A stretch of DNA of 19,069 nucleotides from Candidatus Anderseniibacteriota bacterium. GTDB taxonomy: Bacteria; Patescibacteriota; Andersenbacteria; UBA10190. Shown here one piece after another: positions 1 through 7,556 of the stretch; the stretch's first letter is position 1; each line of letters starts with the position of its first letter. The position numbers were made by a program, and so were the translations under genes. Location of the stretch: positions 1 through 19,069 of the forward strand of contig QIFI01000083.1 of NCBI GenBank assembly GCA_003229735.1. The letters run 5' to 3'. The notes under the pieces are model-generated. The model saw only the letters and a program-made list of their open reading frames with translations. It had not been told where the DNA came from and did not search any database.

Positions 1-612
1 CAGTCGATCCGCCCGCCGCATCGGCCTCACTCCCGCCGCGAAACATGCTTCATCCACATAAATATTTCCCAGTCCCGCCAATTTTGTTTGATCTAACAGC
101 GCCCCCTTCAACGCCACCTTTCTTTTTTTCAACATTCCCTTAAGCCATTCTTCCGTAAATTCAGCGTCCAATGGCTCCACTCCAAACCCTCGCCGCACTT
201 CATCCAATTCCTTATCAGACACCACCCGCCAATACCCAAACATCCGCTGATCATTAAAAAATAATTCTCCTCCCTCAACTTTCATAACTATCCGCGTGTG
301 CCGATTTGGCAGCTCATCCATATTATTCGTCGGATGCCCGCCTCCCACCACTTTTCCCGCCGACCGATACATCAACTGTCCCGTCATCTTCAAATGCACC
401 AGTAAATGTTTACCGCTGCTTAAATCAATAATCAGCAATTTTCCCTTCCTGCCCACTCCTATAATCCGCGCCCCCACCAATTCCCGCTTCAATTTCGCCG
501 CCGATCCGTTCACTATCTTTGCCTTTAACACCTCCACCTCCACAATCTTTTTCCGCGATAAAACCCCCTCCAAATCCCGCCGTACTGTCTCTACCTCCGG
601 TAATTCCGGCAT
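1..612 (-). CDS. mutM: Formamidopyrimidine-DNA glycosylase (MutM/Fpg), 5' part, cut by the window edge
   Basis: Base-excision repair enzyme that removes oxidised purines such as 8-oxoguanine and nicks the abasic site. Translating the minus strand from the ATG at 612 gives 204 residues beginning MPELPEVETVRRDL, the family's hallmark N-terminus with the catalytic Pro2 and Glu3. Further in are the conserved beta-turn lysine (GRKGK, about residue 58), HLKMTGQL (about 73-80), NDQRMFG (about 120-126) and the helix-two-turn-helix segment LAGLGNIYVDEACFAAG (about 179-195). The C-terminal zinc finger would lie beyond position 1. The nearby ATG at 620 is in another frame, so 612 is the start. It follows the antiporter gene by 47 bases in the same direction and may share its transcript. 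The family call is secure; only completeness is unknown. Confidence 0.96.
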   Translation of the reverse strand, partial: MPELPEVETVRRDLEGVLSRKKIVEVEVLKAKIVNGSAAKLKRELVGARIIGVGRKGKLLIIDLSSGKHLLVHLKMTGQLMYRSAGKVVGGGHPTNNMDELPNRHTRIVMKVEGGELFFNDQRMFGYWRVVSDKELDEVRRGFGVEPLDAEFTEEWLKGMLKKRKVALKGALLDQTKLAGLGNIYVDEACFAAGVRPMRRADRL

Positions 613-659
613 CCCAGCATATTAACTAAGACGCCATCCATCCGGCAAATTTCTGCCTG

Positions 660-1940
660 TCAATCCAGATCATTACCAGCCGGCATAACTTTTTCTTCTC
701 CAAATTTCGAAAAATATCTGTAATAACTATTCGCCAATTTCGTCTTATGCACCGCGAATATCAACAGCGAGGTGATAGTCACGCTAAACAGAATAATAGC
801 GTAAGTTGTCTCCTGTATTAATAATCCATCAGTAATCCCCCGCTGAAAAGGCAACGCGGCCAGAGCCGCCGCCGCCAGTCCCTTGGGCACCACCGTGGCC
901 ATCACCGTGACATCATGCACCGGCACTGTTTTAGGCATTACATAGCGAATCACCACCGGCCGCAAGAACATCATCAGTAATGCCAATGATAGCCCTATCA
1001 CCACCGGCTCCCAGCTTTCCAATTGGATAGCCATCCCCACAAACACAAAAAAGAATGTCTGCAGTAAAAACACAATTTCCGCGAAGGCGATCTTCTCTCG
1101 CTTGCTTAATGGCGTCAACCAGAACACATATCTCAAAAAGATGCTTTTCTGCTCCAGCCAATTATTTAGATTGGACACATTCCCCATCATGATGCCAAAA
1201 GCCAAAGCCGCGATCGGACCGCTAAATCCCATCGCCTCCACAAACCCGAATAATACGAATACCATCGCCGGCGTGGTCAAAATTGAATTCTTCATATTTC
1301 GCACCGTACTTAAAAGCCTCGACCACACCAACGCCGCCGCCACTCCAATCACCGCCGCCCCGATAAACGAAACCAGCACGTCCAAGGTAATAATCCCGAC
1401 ATTAATTGATCCCACTTCATATGCTTCCAGCAAAGCGAAAGTTATCACTATCGCCAGCACATCGCTGAACACTGATTCCAGAGTCAGCATCACTCTCGAT
1501 TCCTCGCTGATAGTCAATTGACGCAGCAATGGAATCACCACTGCCGACGAAGTCCCGCCCACAATCGACCCCACCATAAAAGCCACTACCGGATCGAGCT
1601 CAAATATCAACCATAATATCAACCCTACCATCAGCACCATGGCCGCGAAGCTGGCCACCGATAAACGCAATGTTCCCTGCCAGGCCCGCCGCACCACCGG
1701 CCATTTAAGCCCCAATCCGCTTTGAAATAACAAAATCACCAGCACCAGCATTACCGCCAGCTCCCCCGCCTCCCCCAAAAAACCGGGGTCCAGCCAACCC
1801 GTCACCGGCCCCATTATTAAACCCACTATCATCAACAGCAGGGCATCCGGGATTTTTGTATAGCCAAACAACCAGGCAAAACCATGCGAAGCAAAAATCA
1901 GCACCCCGATAAAAACTAAAATGGCGCCCAGCTCCAGCAT
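660..1940 (-). CDS. Cation/proton antiporter (CPA superfamily, Na_H_Exchanger type)
   Basis: An integral membrane protein of 426 residues with about 12 hydrophobic segments, expected to exchange Na+ or K+ for H+ across the cytoplasmic membrane. The middle holds GGTSSAVVIPLL (about 128-139) and TLESVFSDVLAIV (about 153-165), matching the two discontinuous-helix and ion-binding regions of CPA transporters. At the usual Asn-Asp (CPA1) or Asp-Asp (CPA2) pair the sequence reads Ser159-Asp160. No C-terminal TrkA-N/RCK domain is present; the protein ends in a short charged tail. It begins 7 bases after the atpC stop, so it is probably read through from the atp operon, but a TATAAT lies 6 bases before the ATG and could also drive it. 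Substrate cannot be told from sequence. Confidence 0.88.
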   Translation of the reverse strand: MLELGAILVFIGVLIFASHGFAWLFGYTKIPDALLLMIVGLIMGPVTGWLDPGFLGEAGELAVMLVLVILLFQSGLGLKWPVVRRAWQGTLRLSVASFAAMVLMVGLILWLIFELDPVVAFMVGSIVGGTSSAVVIPLLRQLTISEESRVMLTLESVFSDVLAIVITFALLEAYEVGSINVGIITLDVLVSFIGAAVIGVAAALVWSRLLSTVRNMKNSILTTPAMVFVLFGFVEAMGFSGPIAALAFGIMMGNVSNLNNWLEQKSIFLRYVFWLTPLSKREKIAFAEIVFLLQTFFFVFVGMAIQLESWEPVVIGLSLALLMMFLRPVVIRYVMPKTVPVHDVTVMATVVPKGLAAAALAALPFQRGITDGLLIQETTYAIILFSVTITSLLIFAVHKTKLANSYYRYFSKFGEEKVMPAGNDLD

Positions 1941-1946
1941 ATCTAT

Positions 1947-1952
1947 ATTATA
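1947..1952 (-). promoter_or_regulatory. TATAAT hexamer just upstream of the antiporter start
   Basis: On the minus strand a perfect TATAAT, overlapping the atpC stop codon, is followed by six bases (ATAGAT) and then the antiporter ATG. If used as a -10 box, transcription would begin at or next to the start codon and give a leaderless mRNA. I see no convincing -35 hexamer, and chance occurrence in this AT-rich stretch is possible. Confidence 0.3.
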
Positions 1953-2184
1953 GAATAACTTTTACCCGATTGTTGTAAACATGACACTCTCCTCCAGTAA
2001 TAGCGGCATCTTCATATTGATTATTTGACTTTCGCAATCTAATGCTTCCTTTTCGCAACTGTATAAAAGCCTCGGCATGACCGGATAAAATCTGCATTTG
2101 TCCCAAAACTGCCGGCAATGACACACTCCGCACTTTTTTATAGACCCTTGTCTCTTTAGCCGATATCACTATACATTCAATCAT
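1948..2184 (-). CDS. atpC: ATP synthase F1 subunit epsilon, short form without the C-terminal helices
   Basis: Central-stalk subunit of the F1 motor. The product from the ATG at 2184 is 78 residues and matches only the N-terminal beta-sandwich of epsilon: an initial strand (MIECIVISAKETRVYKK), then VRSVSLPAVLGQMQILSGHAEAF, the counterpart of the family's SVxLPGxxGxxGVLPGHAP, then IQLRKGSIRL. Typical epsilon is about 130-140 residues, so the C-terminal two-helix domain that inhibits ATP hydrolysis is absent. I prefer the ATG at 2184 because it forms an 8-base ATGATTGA overlap with the atpD stop, like two other joints in this operon; an ATG at 2199 and a TTG at 2211 are also in frame. No Shine-Dalgarno is visible, so translational coupling is likely. 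Confidence 0.85.
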   Translation of the reverse strand: MIECIVISAKETRVYKKVRSVSLPAVLGQMQILSGHAEAFIQLRKGSIRLRKSNNQYEDAAITGGECHVYNNRVKVIL

Positions 2185-3550
2185 TTTGCGAAACTTCATC
2201 AATTGAACCAATCATATAAATTTTCTCCAGCGCCGCCTCATCATAATCTCCATTCAATATCTTCTCGCACCCCGCCAACGTATTCTCCAGCGGCACATAT
2301 ACTCCTGGGCTGTCATTAAACGCCTCCGTGGACACCAGCGGTTGAGTCAGAAATCTTTGCAGCCGCTCGGCCCGCTTGGCAATTAACCTGTCCGTTCGTG
2401 ATAATTCATCAATACCTAAAATAGCAATAATATGAGATAATTCCTGATATTTCTGAAACATAGTTTTTACCTCAAAAGCTATCTTATAATGACGCTCCCC
2501 AATTATATCCACGTCCAGCCCTAAAGAACGTGAGCTTAACACATCGATGGCCGGATAAATACCTTTCTGGGCCACCTCTCGGGATAACACTAAAGAAGCA
2601 TCTAAATGCGAGAAAATTGATACTATTGCCGGATCAGTTAAATCATCAGCCGGCACATATACTGCCTGCAGTGAAGTAATCGCTCCTCCCGCCGTCCCCC
2701 GAATCCGCTCCTGAAACAAAGCCATGTCATGGTCCAAAGTAGCCTGATATCCCAATTCTGCCGGCACTTTTCCTAAAACAGCGCCCAGCTCCATGCCGGC
2801 CATCGCGTACCGAAAAATATTATCCACAAACAAGAAGATGTCCTTATCCAGCTCATCACGTAAAAACTCTGCCGCCGCTACTGCCGCCAAGCCCACCCGC
2901 ATCCGCGCCCCGGCCGGCTTGTCCATTTCCCCAAAATACAAAGCCGTTTTCTTTAATACTCCTAATTCTTTTAACGCCAGATATAAATCATTACCCTCTC
3001 TAAGCCGCTCACCAATACCGGCAAAAACAGAATACCCTATTTCCTTGAGCGAAATATTATGAATCAGTTCAGTAATGACCACTGTCTTTCCCACTCCCGC
3101 CCCGCCAAACAAGCCAATCTTATCTCCCAATCGAAATGGCGTTAATAGGTCGATTACCTTAATACCCGTTTCTAATATTCTATTACCCGGCTTGGTTATT
3201 TCAATTTGCTGGCGTCTATTTTCATAGATCGGCCACGTCTTGCCTCCTTTAAATGACTGGCCATCGATAGGGCGTCCAAACATATCAAACATTCTTCCCA
3301 GAATATTCTTGCTCATAGCCATTGATATCTCATCGGCCGCCACCCGCACCCTTTCCCCCCGCTCCAGCTTATCCATAGATGACAAACCAATCGCCCTCAC
3401 CGTTGTTAGATTTTTCCTCTCGACCACTTCAAACCAGGCTTCCCGCTCTTCGCTTTCCAGCCAGCTGTGAATCCGCGGGGTATCTCTCTCAAACATAATT
3501 TCCACTACCCCGCCTTGTATCGCCGTAATAATACCTTGATAATCTTTCAT
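2177..3550 (-). CDS. atpD: ATP synthase F1 subunit beta
   Basis: Catalytic subunit of F-type ATP synthase. The 457-residue protein has the Walker A motif GGAGVGKT (149-156), the catalytic glutamate in GERLREG (Glu181), the Walker B aspartate in FLFVDN (Asp243), VPADDLTDPA (about 299-308) and the IYPAID adenine-pocket tyrosine (about 332). It is divergent for the family: GQMNEPPGAR reads GEMDKPAGAR, DNIFRFTQAG reads DNIFRYAMAG, and the DELSEED lever that pushes on gamma reads DELSRTD (381-387). The catalytic residues are intact, so it should be active. The start ATG overlaps the atpG stop by 4 bases (ATGA) and the end overlaps atpC by 8 bases. Confidence 0.97.
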   Translation of the reverse strand: MKDYQGIITAIQGGVVEIMFERDTPRIHSWLESEEREAWFEVVERKNLTTVRAIGLSSMDKLERGERVRVAADEISMAMSKNILGRMFDMFGRPIDGQSFKGGKTWPIYENRRQQIEITKPGNRILETGIKVIDLLTPFRLGDKIGLFGGAGVGKTVVITELIHNISLKEIGYSVFAGIGERLREGNDLYLALKELGVLKKTALYFGEMDKPAGARMRVGLAAVAAAEFLRDELDKDIFLFVDNIFRYAMAGMELGAVLGKVPAELGYQATLDHDMALFQERIRGTAGGAITSLQAVYVPADDLTDPAIVSIFSHLDASLVLSREVAQKGIYPAIDVLSSRSLGLDVDIIGERHYKIAFEVKTMFQKYQELSHIIAILGIDELSRTDRLIAKRAERLQRFLTQPLVSTEAFNDSPGVYVPLENTLAGCEKILNGDYDEAALEKIYMIGSIDEVSQND

Positions 3551-4398
3551 ACGATTGTAACTTTATGAGCGGTAAAACTCTCCAGGTTCTCTTGGGTTAC
3601 CATTCTCCGCCGTTCCTTAGCGTAATCAAGCCTGGTTCTATATATTAGTTCTTTTGTTTTTGCCGCCGCGTGCTCCATGGTCACAGTCCGAGCCGCCAGT
3701 TCTGACAATTTTGTCTCCATCACAATTTTATAAAAATATATACCTATATACTTCTGCACCAGCGCGTCAAAAACCACTCGGCTGGACGGTTCAAAAATTG
3801 GCCACCCCTCCTTCAAAGCATCATCCTTCATGGATTCAAATCTAAATGGCAGATAAGACACCAAATCAGGTGTTTGCTCCGCCAACGCCGTAAACTTCGG
3901 ATACAAAACATCCACTTGTGAAAATATCTGCTTCCGATAACCATCAAAAACAAAATCCGTGATTTCTGCTATCTCTTCTGCCTGCGGAATATCAACCAGA
4001 TTATCAAATACTTTGGTTGCGGCTCTGCCCTCCTCTTTAATATAATCAGCGCCTTTTTTTCCCACCGCTATCACCACCGGATAATCTTCAGCGCTTTCTA
4101 AAAAAACATTAACTATGTCATGCCACAATCCCCCCACTAACCCTTTATTGCCCGCCAAAACAACCAGAGCCTTTTTTCCTTCAGTTTGCGGCTGTAAAAG
4201 CGGATGGCTTTTCCCTTGATAAAACATCGCCAGTCTATTCAATGTACTTTTCACTTCAGTAATATAATCATTCAGATGAGTCACTCTGCGCTTTAATAAA
4301 TGAACCGAGGAAGCCGCGATTTTTTCTACCGTCTTAACTGTCACCGCTACATCTTCCATCCCCTGCACCCGATTTCTATATTTATTATAAGATCTCAT
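3547..4398 (-). CDS. atpG: ATP synthase F1 subunit gamma
   Basis: Rotor shaft of F1, turning inside the alpha3beta3 ring. At 283 residues it has normal length. Conservation is confined, as usual, to the two terminal helices: the N-terminus runs YNKYRNRVQGMEDVAVTVKT (about 4-23), and the C-terminal part has TVTMEHAAAKTKELIYRTRL and YAKERRRMVTQENLESF, matching the family pattern RxxAMxxAxxNAxELI...YNxxRQxxITxEL. The middle contains the Rossmann-like part (ALVVLAGNKGLVGGL, about 77-91; canonical LVVSSDRGLCGGLN). It starts 2 bases after atpA and overlaps atpD by 4 bases. The call rests on both these motifs and the operon position; sequence drift from textbook gamma is large. Confidence 0.93.
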   Translation of the reverse strand: MRSYNKYRNRVQGMEDVAVTVKTVEKIAASSVHLLKRRVTHLNDYITEVKSTLNRLAMFYQGKSHPLLQPQTEGKKALVVLAGNKGLVGGLWHDIVNVFLESAEDYPVVIAVGKKGADYIKEEGRAATKVFDNLVDIPQAEEIAEITDFVFDGYRKQIFSQVDVLYPKFTALAEQTPDLVSYLPFRFESMKDDALKEGWPIFEPSSRVVFDALVQKYIGIYFYKIVMETKLSELAARTVTMEHAAAKTKELIYRTRLDYAKERRRMVTQENLESFTAHKVTIV

Positions 4399-4400
4399 GT

Positions 4401-5858
4401 CTACGGCTTCTCTTTAGGCATTAAAAATTCCTGTTTAAAATCCTTGATGATATCCTGAATTTCTGCCTCCACCTTCTTATCAAACGACCCCTGGTAAATC
4501 TTCTTCAGCACCTCATCATAGCGATTCCTGATTAACTCCAGCAATAATTTCTCAAAATTACTCCACTTGCTCTCATCTATATCATCCAGATAACCCTGTT
4601 CCACCGCGTAAAACAAAACCACCTGCTCCGGCCAAGTCACATTGGTATGCTTGCCTTGCTTCAACAGATCTAACATCAAAACTCCCCGTCGGATATTTCT
4701 TTGCCCTTCCCGGCTAACTGCTGTTTCCAGCTGTGAAAGTTTTTGCAGCTCTTTATGTTGAGCTAAAGCCAATCGAATACCTCCTACCACATCCTTGAGA
4801 ATCCTCGGCTGAACTTTTGACCCAATCCGAGACACCGACAATCCCACATTCACTGCCGGCAAAAAACCTTTATGAAATAGTCCGCCTTCCAGATAAATCT
4901 GGCCATCAGTAATAGAAATAAGATTAGTGGGGATAAACGCCGTAATATCCCCGGCTTGCGTCTCCACAATTGGCAGAGCTGTCAATGACCCGCCGCCTTT
5001 TTCTTTGGCCAATTTTGCCGCCCGCTCCAACAACCCGGCATGCAGAGAAAAGATATCGCCGGGATATGCTTCTCGCCCCGGTGTCCTCTCCAGCAATAAA
5101 GACACGTCCCGATATATTTTGGCATGCTTTGACAAGTCATCATAAACCACCAGCGCGTCCTGGCCATTATCCCGAAAATACTCACCCAAAGCACACCCGG
5201 TAAATGGAGCTAGATATTGTTCGACAAATGAAGTTCCCGCCCCGGCCGCTACCACCATAGTGTATAAGAACGCGTTCTGCTCTTCCAGACGCGCCACCAG
5301 CTCTTGAATCTCTTGCTCCTTCTGCCCGCAAACTACATATATGCAATACACTGCCGGATCCGCGTGTTTTTGATTGAGAATTACGTCCAAAGCAATAGTA
5401 CTCTTGCCCAGCTTGCGATCTCCAATAATCAATTCTCGCTGGCCTCTGCCCAATGGTAAATTAGTATCGATAATTTTTATACCCGTGGTTAATGGCACCG
5501 TCACCGGCTCCCGATCAATAATCCCCGGAGCCTGCCGAAACACCGCCGTCTCTTTCCCTTGAATCTCGCCCAAACCATCTCTCGCCCGGCCCCGTCCATC
5601 CACCACTCTGCCGATTAATTTATCTGATGCTCGAATTGAAAAAGATTGGCCACTGCGAAATATTTGTTTCTCCGCGTCATATTCCTCATCAAAAAATAAA
5701 GCCTCGACAAATTTTTCGTTAAATCCAATCACCACGCCCACCGACCCATTCTTTTCATCCACCAGCACCTCATGTAAAAACACCCGGGACAGTCCTTGAA
5801 TTTTAGCCACTCCGGAAAAAAAGGCGATTACTTTCCCCGCCTCCTTCTCCTTACTCAT
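4401..5858 (-). CDS. atpA: ATP synthase F1 subunit alpha with a shortened N-terminus
   Basis: Non-catalytic nucleotide-binding subunit of F1. From the ATG at 5858 it has 485 residues. It contains GDRKLGKST (about 146-154; canonical GDRQTGKT), VVYDDLSKHAKIYRDVSLLL, PGREAYPGDIF, and VNVGLSVSRIGS with the arginine finger (about Arg344). The notable feature is the start: only eight residues come before GKVIAFFSGVAKIQGL, where the beta-barrel begins, whereas E. coli alpha has roughly 25-30 there, including the helix that binds delta. Alternative in-frame starts (ATG 5882, TTG 5888) add only a lysine/glutamine-rich stretch. I chose 5858 because ATGAGTAA overlaps the atpF stop by 8 bases, as at other joints. 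Followed by atpG after 2 bases. Confidence 0.95.
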   Translation of the reverse strand: MSKEKEAGKVIAFFSGVAKIQGLSRVFLHEVLVDEKNGSVGVVIGFNEKFVEALFFDEEYDAEKQIFRSGQSFSIRASDKLIGRVVDGRGRARDGLGEIQGKETAVFRQAPGIIDREPVTVPLTTGIKIIDTNLPLGRGQRELIIGDRKLGKSTIALDVILNQKHADPAVYCIYVVCGQKEQEIQELVARLEEQNAFLYTMVVAAGAGTSFVEQYLAPFTGCALGEYFRDNGQDALVVYDDLSKHAKIYRDVSLLLERTPGREAYPGDIFSLHAGLLERAAKLAKEKGGGSLTALPIVETQAGDITAFIPTNLISITDGQIYLEGGLFHKGFLPAVNVGLSVSRIGSKVQPRILKDVVGGIRLALAQHKELQKLSQLETAVSREGQRNIRRGVLMLDLLKQGKHTNVTWPEQVVLFYAVEQGYLDDIDESKWSNFEKLLLELIRNRYDEVLKKIYQGSFDKKVEAEIQDIIKDFKQEFLMPKEKP

Positions 5859-6243
5859 TTGTTGTTTTTGACTTTTTTTCATTCTCAATATCAGACAGCC
5901 GGGATTTAATTTGTTTTATCACCGCTTGTTTTTCCTGTTCAGTCTCTTTTAACACCCGGCTTTTTATCTCCTTGGATATATTCTCCGCCTCTTCAATAAT
6001 CTCCCGCGCCCTGGTTTTAACCAAAGCCATTTCCCGCTCACGCTGTTCATTTAATCTCTTTTCTTTTTGTATCATCTCCTTTTCTAACACCTGCGCTTGT
6101 GTCATTTTTGCCTCATCTTTTTCAATCACCTTGATCAAAGGCTTATACACAAATCTTGCCAGCAACCACAGCAACAACCCAAAATTAACTATTTGGGCCA
6201 ACAGGAGCTTAACGTCTATCCCCAGGTTCCCTAAAAATTCCAT
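5851..6243 (-). CDS. atpF: ATP synthase Fo subunit b, short form
   Basis: Peripheral-stalk subunit linking the membrane sector to F1. The 130-residue protein has one N-terminal transmembrane helix (LLLAQIVNFGLLLWLLARFVYKPL region, with the usual N and F of AQLINFxILxxLLxKFxxKPL), then a long charged helix rich in E, K, R and Q that should form the right-handed coiled-coil dimer. Canonical b is about 156-170 residues; here the last roughly 25-30 residues, which in E. coli carry the delta-binding part, are missing. The ATG at 6243 is preferred to the TTG at 6246. The 3' end overlaps atpA by 8 bases. The gene lies directly between atpE and atpA with no atpH after it. Confidence 0.93.
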   Translation of the reverse strand: MEFLGNLGIDVKLLLAQIVNFGLLLWLLARFVYKPLIKVIEKDEAKMTQAQVLEKEMIQKEKRLNEQREREMALVKTRAREIIEEAENISKEIKSRVLKETEQEKQAVIKQIKSRLSDIENEKKSKTTNE

Positions 6244-6255
6244 CAAATTCTGTAA

Positions 6256-6468
6256 TTAAACAAACTTTATAATCAGCGCCACCACTAAAGCGTAAATCGC
6301 GATTGCTTCGGCAAACGCTATGGCAATAATCATCGCAATCTGAATGTTTTCAGAATTCTCCGGATTGCGGGCCATGCCTATTAAAGCCGCCGCGCCAATC
6401 ATACCAATGGCCAGCGCCGGCCCAATACTGCCAATAGCCATGGTAAATGCTGCTGAATCTTGAATCAT
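6256..6468 (-). CDS. atpE: ATP synthase Fo subunit c
   Basis: Ring-forming proteolipid of Fo. The 70-residue hairpin has helix 1 (about 8-32), a polar loop ARNPE (33-37) typical of c subunits, and helix 2 (about 44-69) with the ion-carrying carboxylate Glu54 in FAEAIAIYALVVALI. By comparison with Na+-binding rings such as Ilyobacter (Gln32, Ser66 and Thr67 around Glu65), the equivalent positions here are Ile, Ala and Ile, although the Tyr is kept. That argues for proton rather than sodium coupling, an inference from residues alone. The start follows an A-rich leader without a Shine-Dalgarno. It lies 12 bases before atpF. Confidence 0.95.
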   Translation of the reverse strand: MIQDSAAFTMAIGSIGPALAIGMIGAAALIGMARNPENSENIQIAMIIAIAFAEAIAIYALVVALIIKFV

Positions 6469-6578
6469 ATTATTTTTTTATGCTGCTTATTTTTTTATTA
6501 CATCAATTAACATATTCGACCCTATATGCCACCCTGCTTCTTATTGTTCACATTATTACCGCAAATTACAAAGCTATA
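6469..6578 (-). other. atpB-atpE intercistronic leader, A-rich
   Basis: This is the only sizeable gap inside the atp operon (110 bases). Read on the minus strand, the last 35 bases before atpE are strongly A-rich, with two similar AAAAAAATAA tracts separated by GCAGCAT and no Shine-Dalgarno. In E. coli the same joint holds a translation enhancer that raises c output above its neighbours, needed because c is the most abundant subunit. I infer a similar role here; no defined structure was found. Confidence 0.4.
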
Positions 6579-7322
6579 TTACCCGCCGGCGTTTATGTGG
6601 CGCATGGTGCTGGTTTTAATATACGTCAACGTTAAAATAGCAAAAATAAAAGCCTGGATAATCCCCACGAACACTTCTAAAATCATAAACGGCAAAGGAA
6701 TAATATATGGCACCAGGAAAGCAATTATCAGCAATAATACCTCGCCGGCAAAAACATTTCCAAACAACCGAAACGAGAACGACAAAATTTTCACCGCTTC
6801 TGAAATCATCTCAAAAAAACCCAATATAAATGCCATCGGGTTTTTAAAGTTAAAAAATCTCTTCGCATATTTCTTTACTCCCAATTCCCGCCAGGAAAAA
6901 AACTGAATCGCCAGCACGGCTGCAACAGCCAGCGCCAGGGTGGTAGTTAAATCACTATTAGGTGACCTTAAAATAGCCAGCTTCCCCACCGAAGTTTCTA
7001 CAAAGAATGAACCCAAAAAACCCGGAACCAGGGCCAGCAGATTAGCCGTCACAATAAACAGAAAAAAAGTGGCTATCAACGGTAAAATCTTCTTGGACAG
7101 CCTTCTATCTTGAGTCACCATATCCGTCATCTTCAACAATTCGAAAATTAGTATTCTCACTCCATTTATCAATACGTTTTGATGATTTTGTCTATTCAGA
7201 TAAAATATTATTCCTCCCCCGCCCAACAGCACCGTCACCAATACCGAAGTTAAAAAAGTATTAGTTAGCCACCAGCCGCCTATCGATAATACATATTCCG
7301 ACTGTAGGCTAATGTTAACCAT
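6579..7322 (-). CDS. atpB: ATP synthase Fo subunit a
   Basis: Membrane subunit that forms the ion half-channels against the c ring. It is 247 residues with about five to six hydrophobic segments. The key helix carries the essential arginine (Arg185) in SFRLFGNVFAGEVLL, with the family's N and G positions, and the last helix has the conserved glutamine in GIIQAFIFAILTLTYI (Gln222). LLALVPG (about 95-101) matches the NLLGLIPG-type motif. The start codon overlaps the preceding atpI/Z stop by 8 bases (ATGGTTAA). A 110-base leader separates it from atpE. All catalytically required residues I can check are present. Confidence 0.95.
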   Translation of the reverse strand: MVNISLQSEYVLSIGGWWLTNTFLTSVLVTVLLGGGGIIFYLNRQNHQNVLINGVRILIFELLKMTDMVTQDRRLSKKILPLIATFFLFIVTANLLALVPGFLGSFFVETSVGKLAILRSPNSDLTTTLALAVAAVLAIQFFSWRELGVKKYAKRFFNFKNPMAFILGFFEMISEAVKILSFSFRLFGNVFAGEVLLLIIAFLVPYIIPLPFMILEVFVGIIQAFIFAILTLTYIKTSTMRHINAGG

Positions 7323-7551
7323 GCTTCTCCTTATCCGAAATTAAAGGCGCCAATAAATGATAGACTTCATAAACCGTAATTACCACTCCCACTATCATGC
7401 CTGCCAATAACATAAACGGCCCGCTATTTATTTTTTTATCCAACCAGAAACCCGCGATCATAAATCCAGCCAGCGGAACAGCAATTAAAAACCCCAATTG
7501 CCAAGCCAGCGACAACGCGTAAAATGTCTTAAAATTATCTCGATTAGCCAT
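7315..7551 (-). CDS. AtpI/AtpZ-like protein, first gene of the atp operon
   Basis: A 78-residue protein with two transmembrane helices (about 15-36 and 45-67), a short polar turn with FWLDKKINSGP between them, and a charged C-terminus. This size and the G-F-x-x-D-x-x-x-x-x-x-P turn match the AtpI/AtpZ (ATPase_gene1) family that opens many atp operons and is implicated in assembling the c ring or in Mg2+/Ca2+ handling. It has the best ribosome binding site in the operon, AGGAGG five bases before the ATG, fitting its place as first cistron. It overlaps atpB by 8 bases. Confidence 0.8.
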   Translation of the reverse strand: MANRDNFKTFYALSLAWQLGFLIAVPLAGFMIAGFWLDKKINSGPFMLLAGMIVGVVITVYEVYHLLAPLISDKEKHG

Positions 7552-7556
7552 ATCAA

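Noticed and set aside
5972..6259. Open frame opposite atpF that might be the missing delta subunit
   Set aside because: It is the antisense of atpF, reads the wrong way for the operon, and shows no delta/OSCP features; it is a shadow frame.
1948..7551. N-type (Na+-pumping) ATPase operon, which also lacks delta
   Set aside because: N-ATPase operons have the order atpDCQRBEFAG with AtpQ and AtpR; here the order is the ordinary I-B-E-F-A-G-D-C and the c subunit lacks the sodium ligands.
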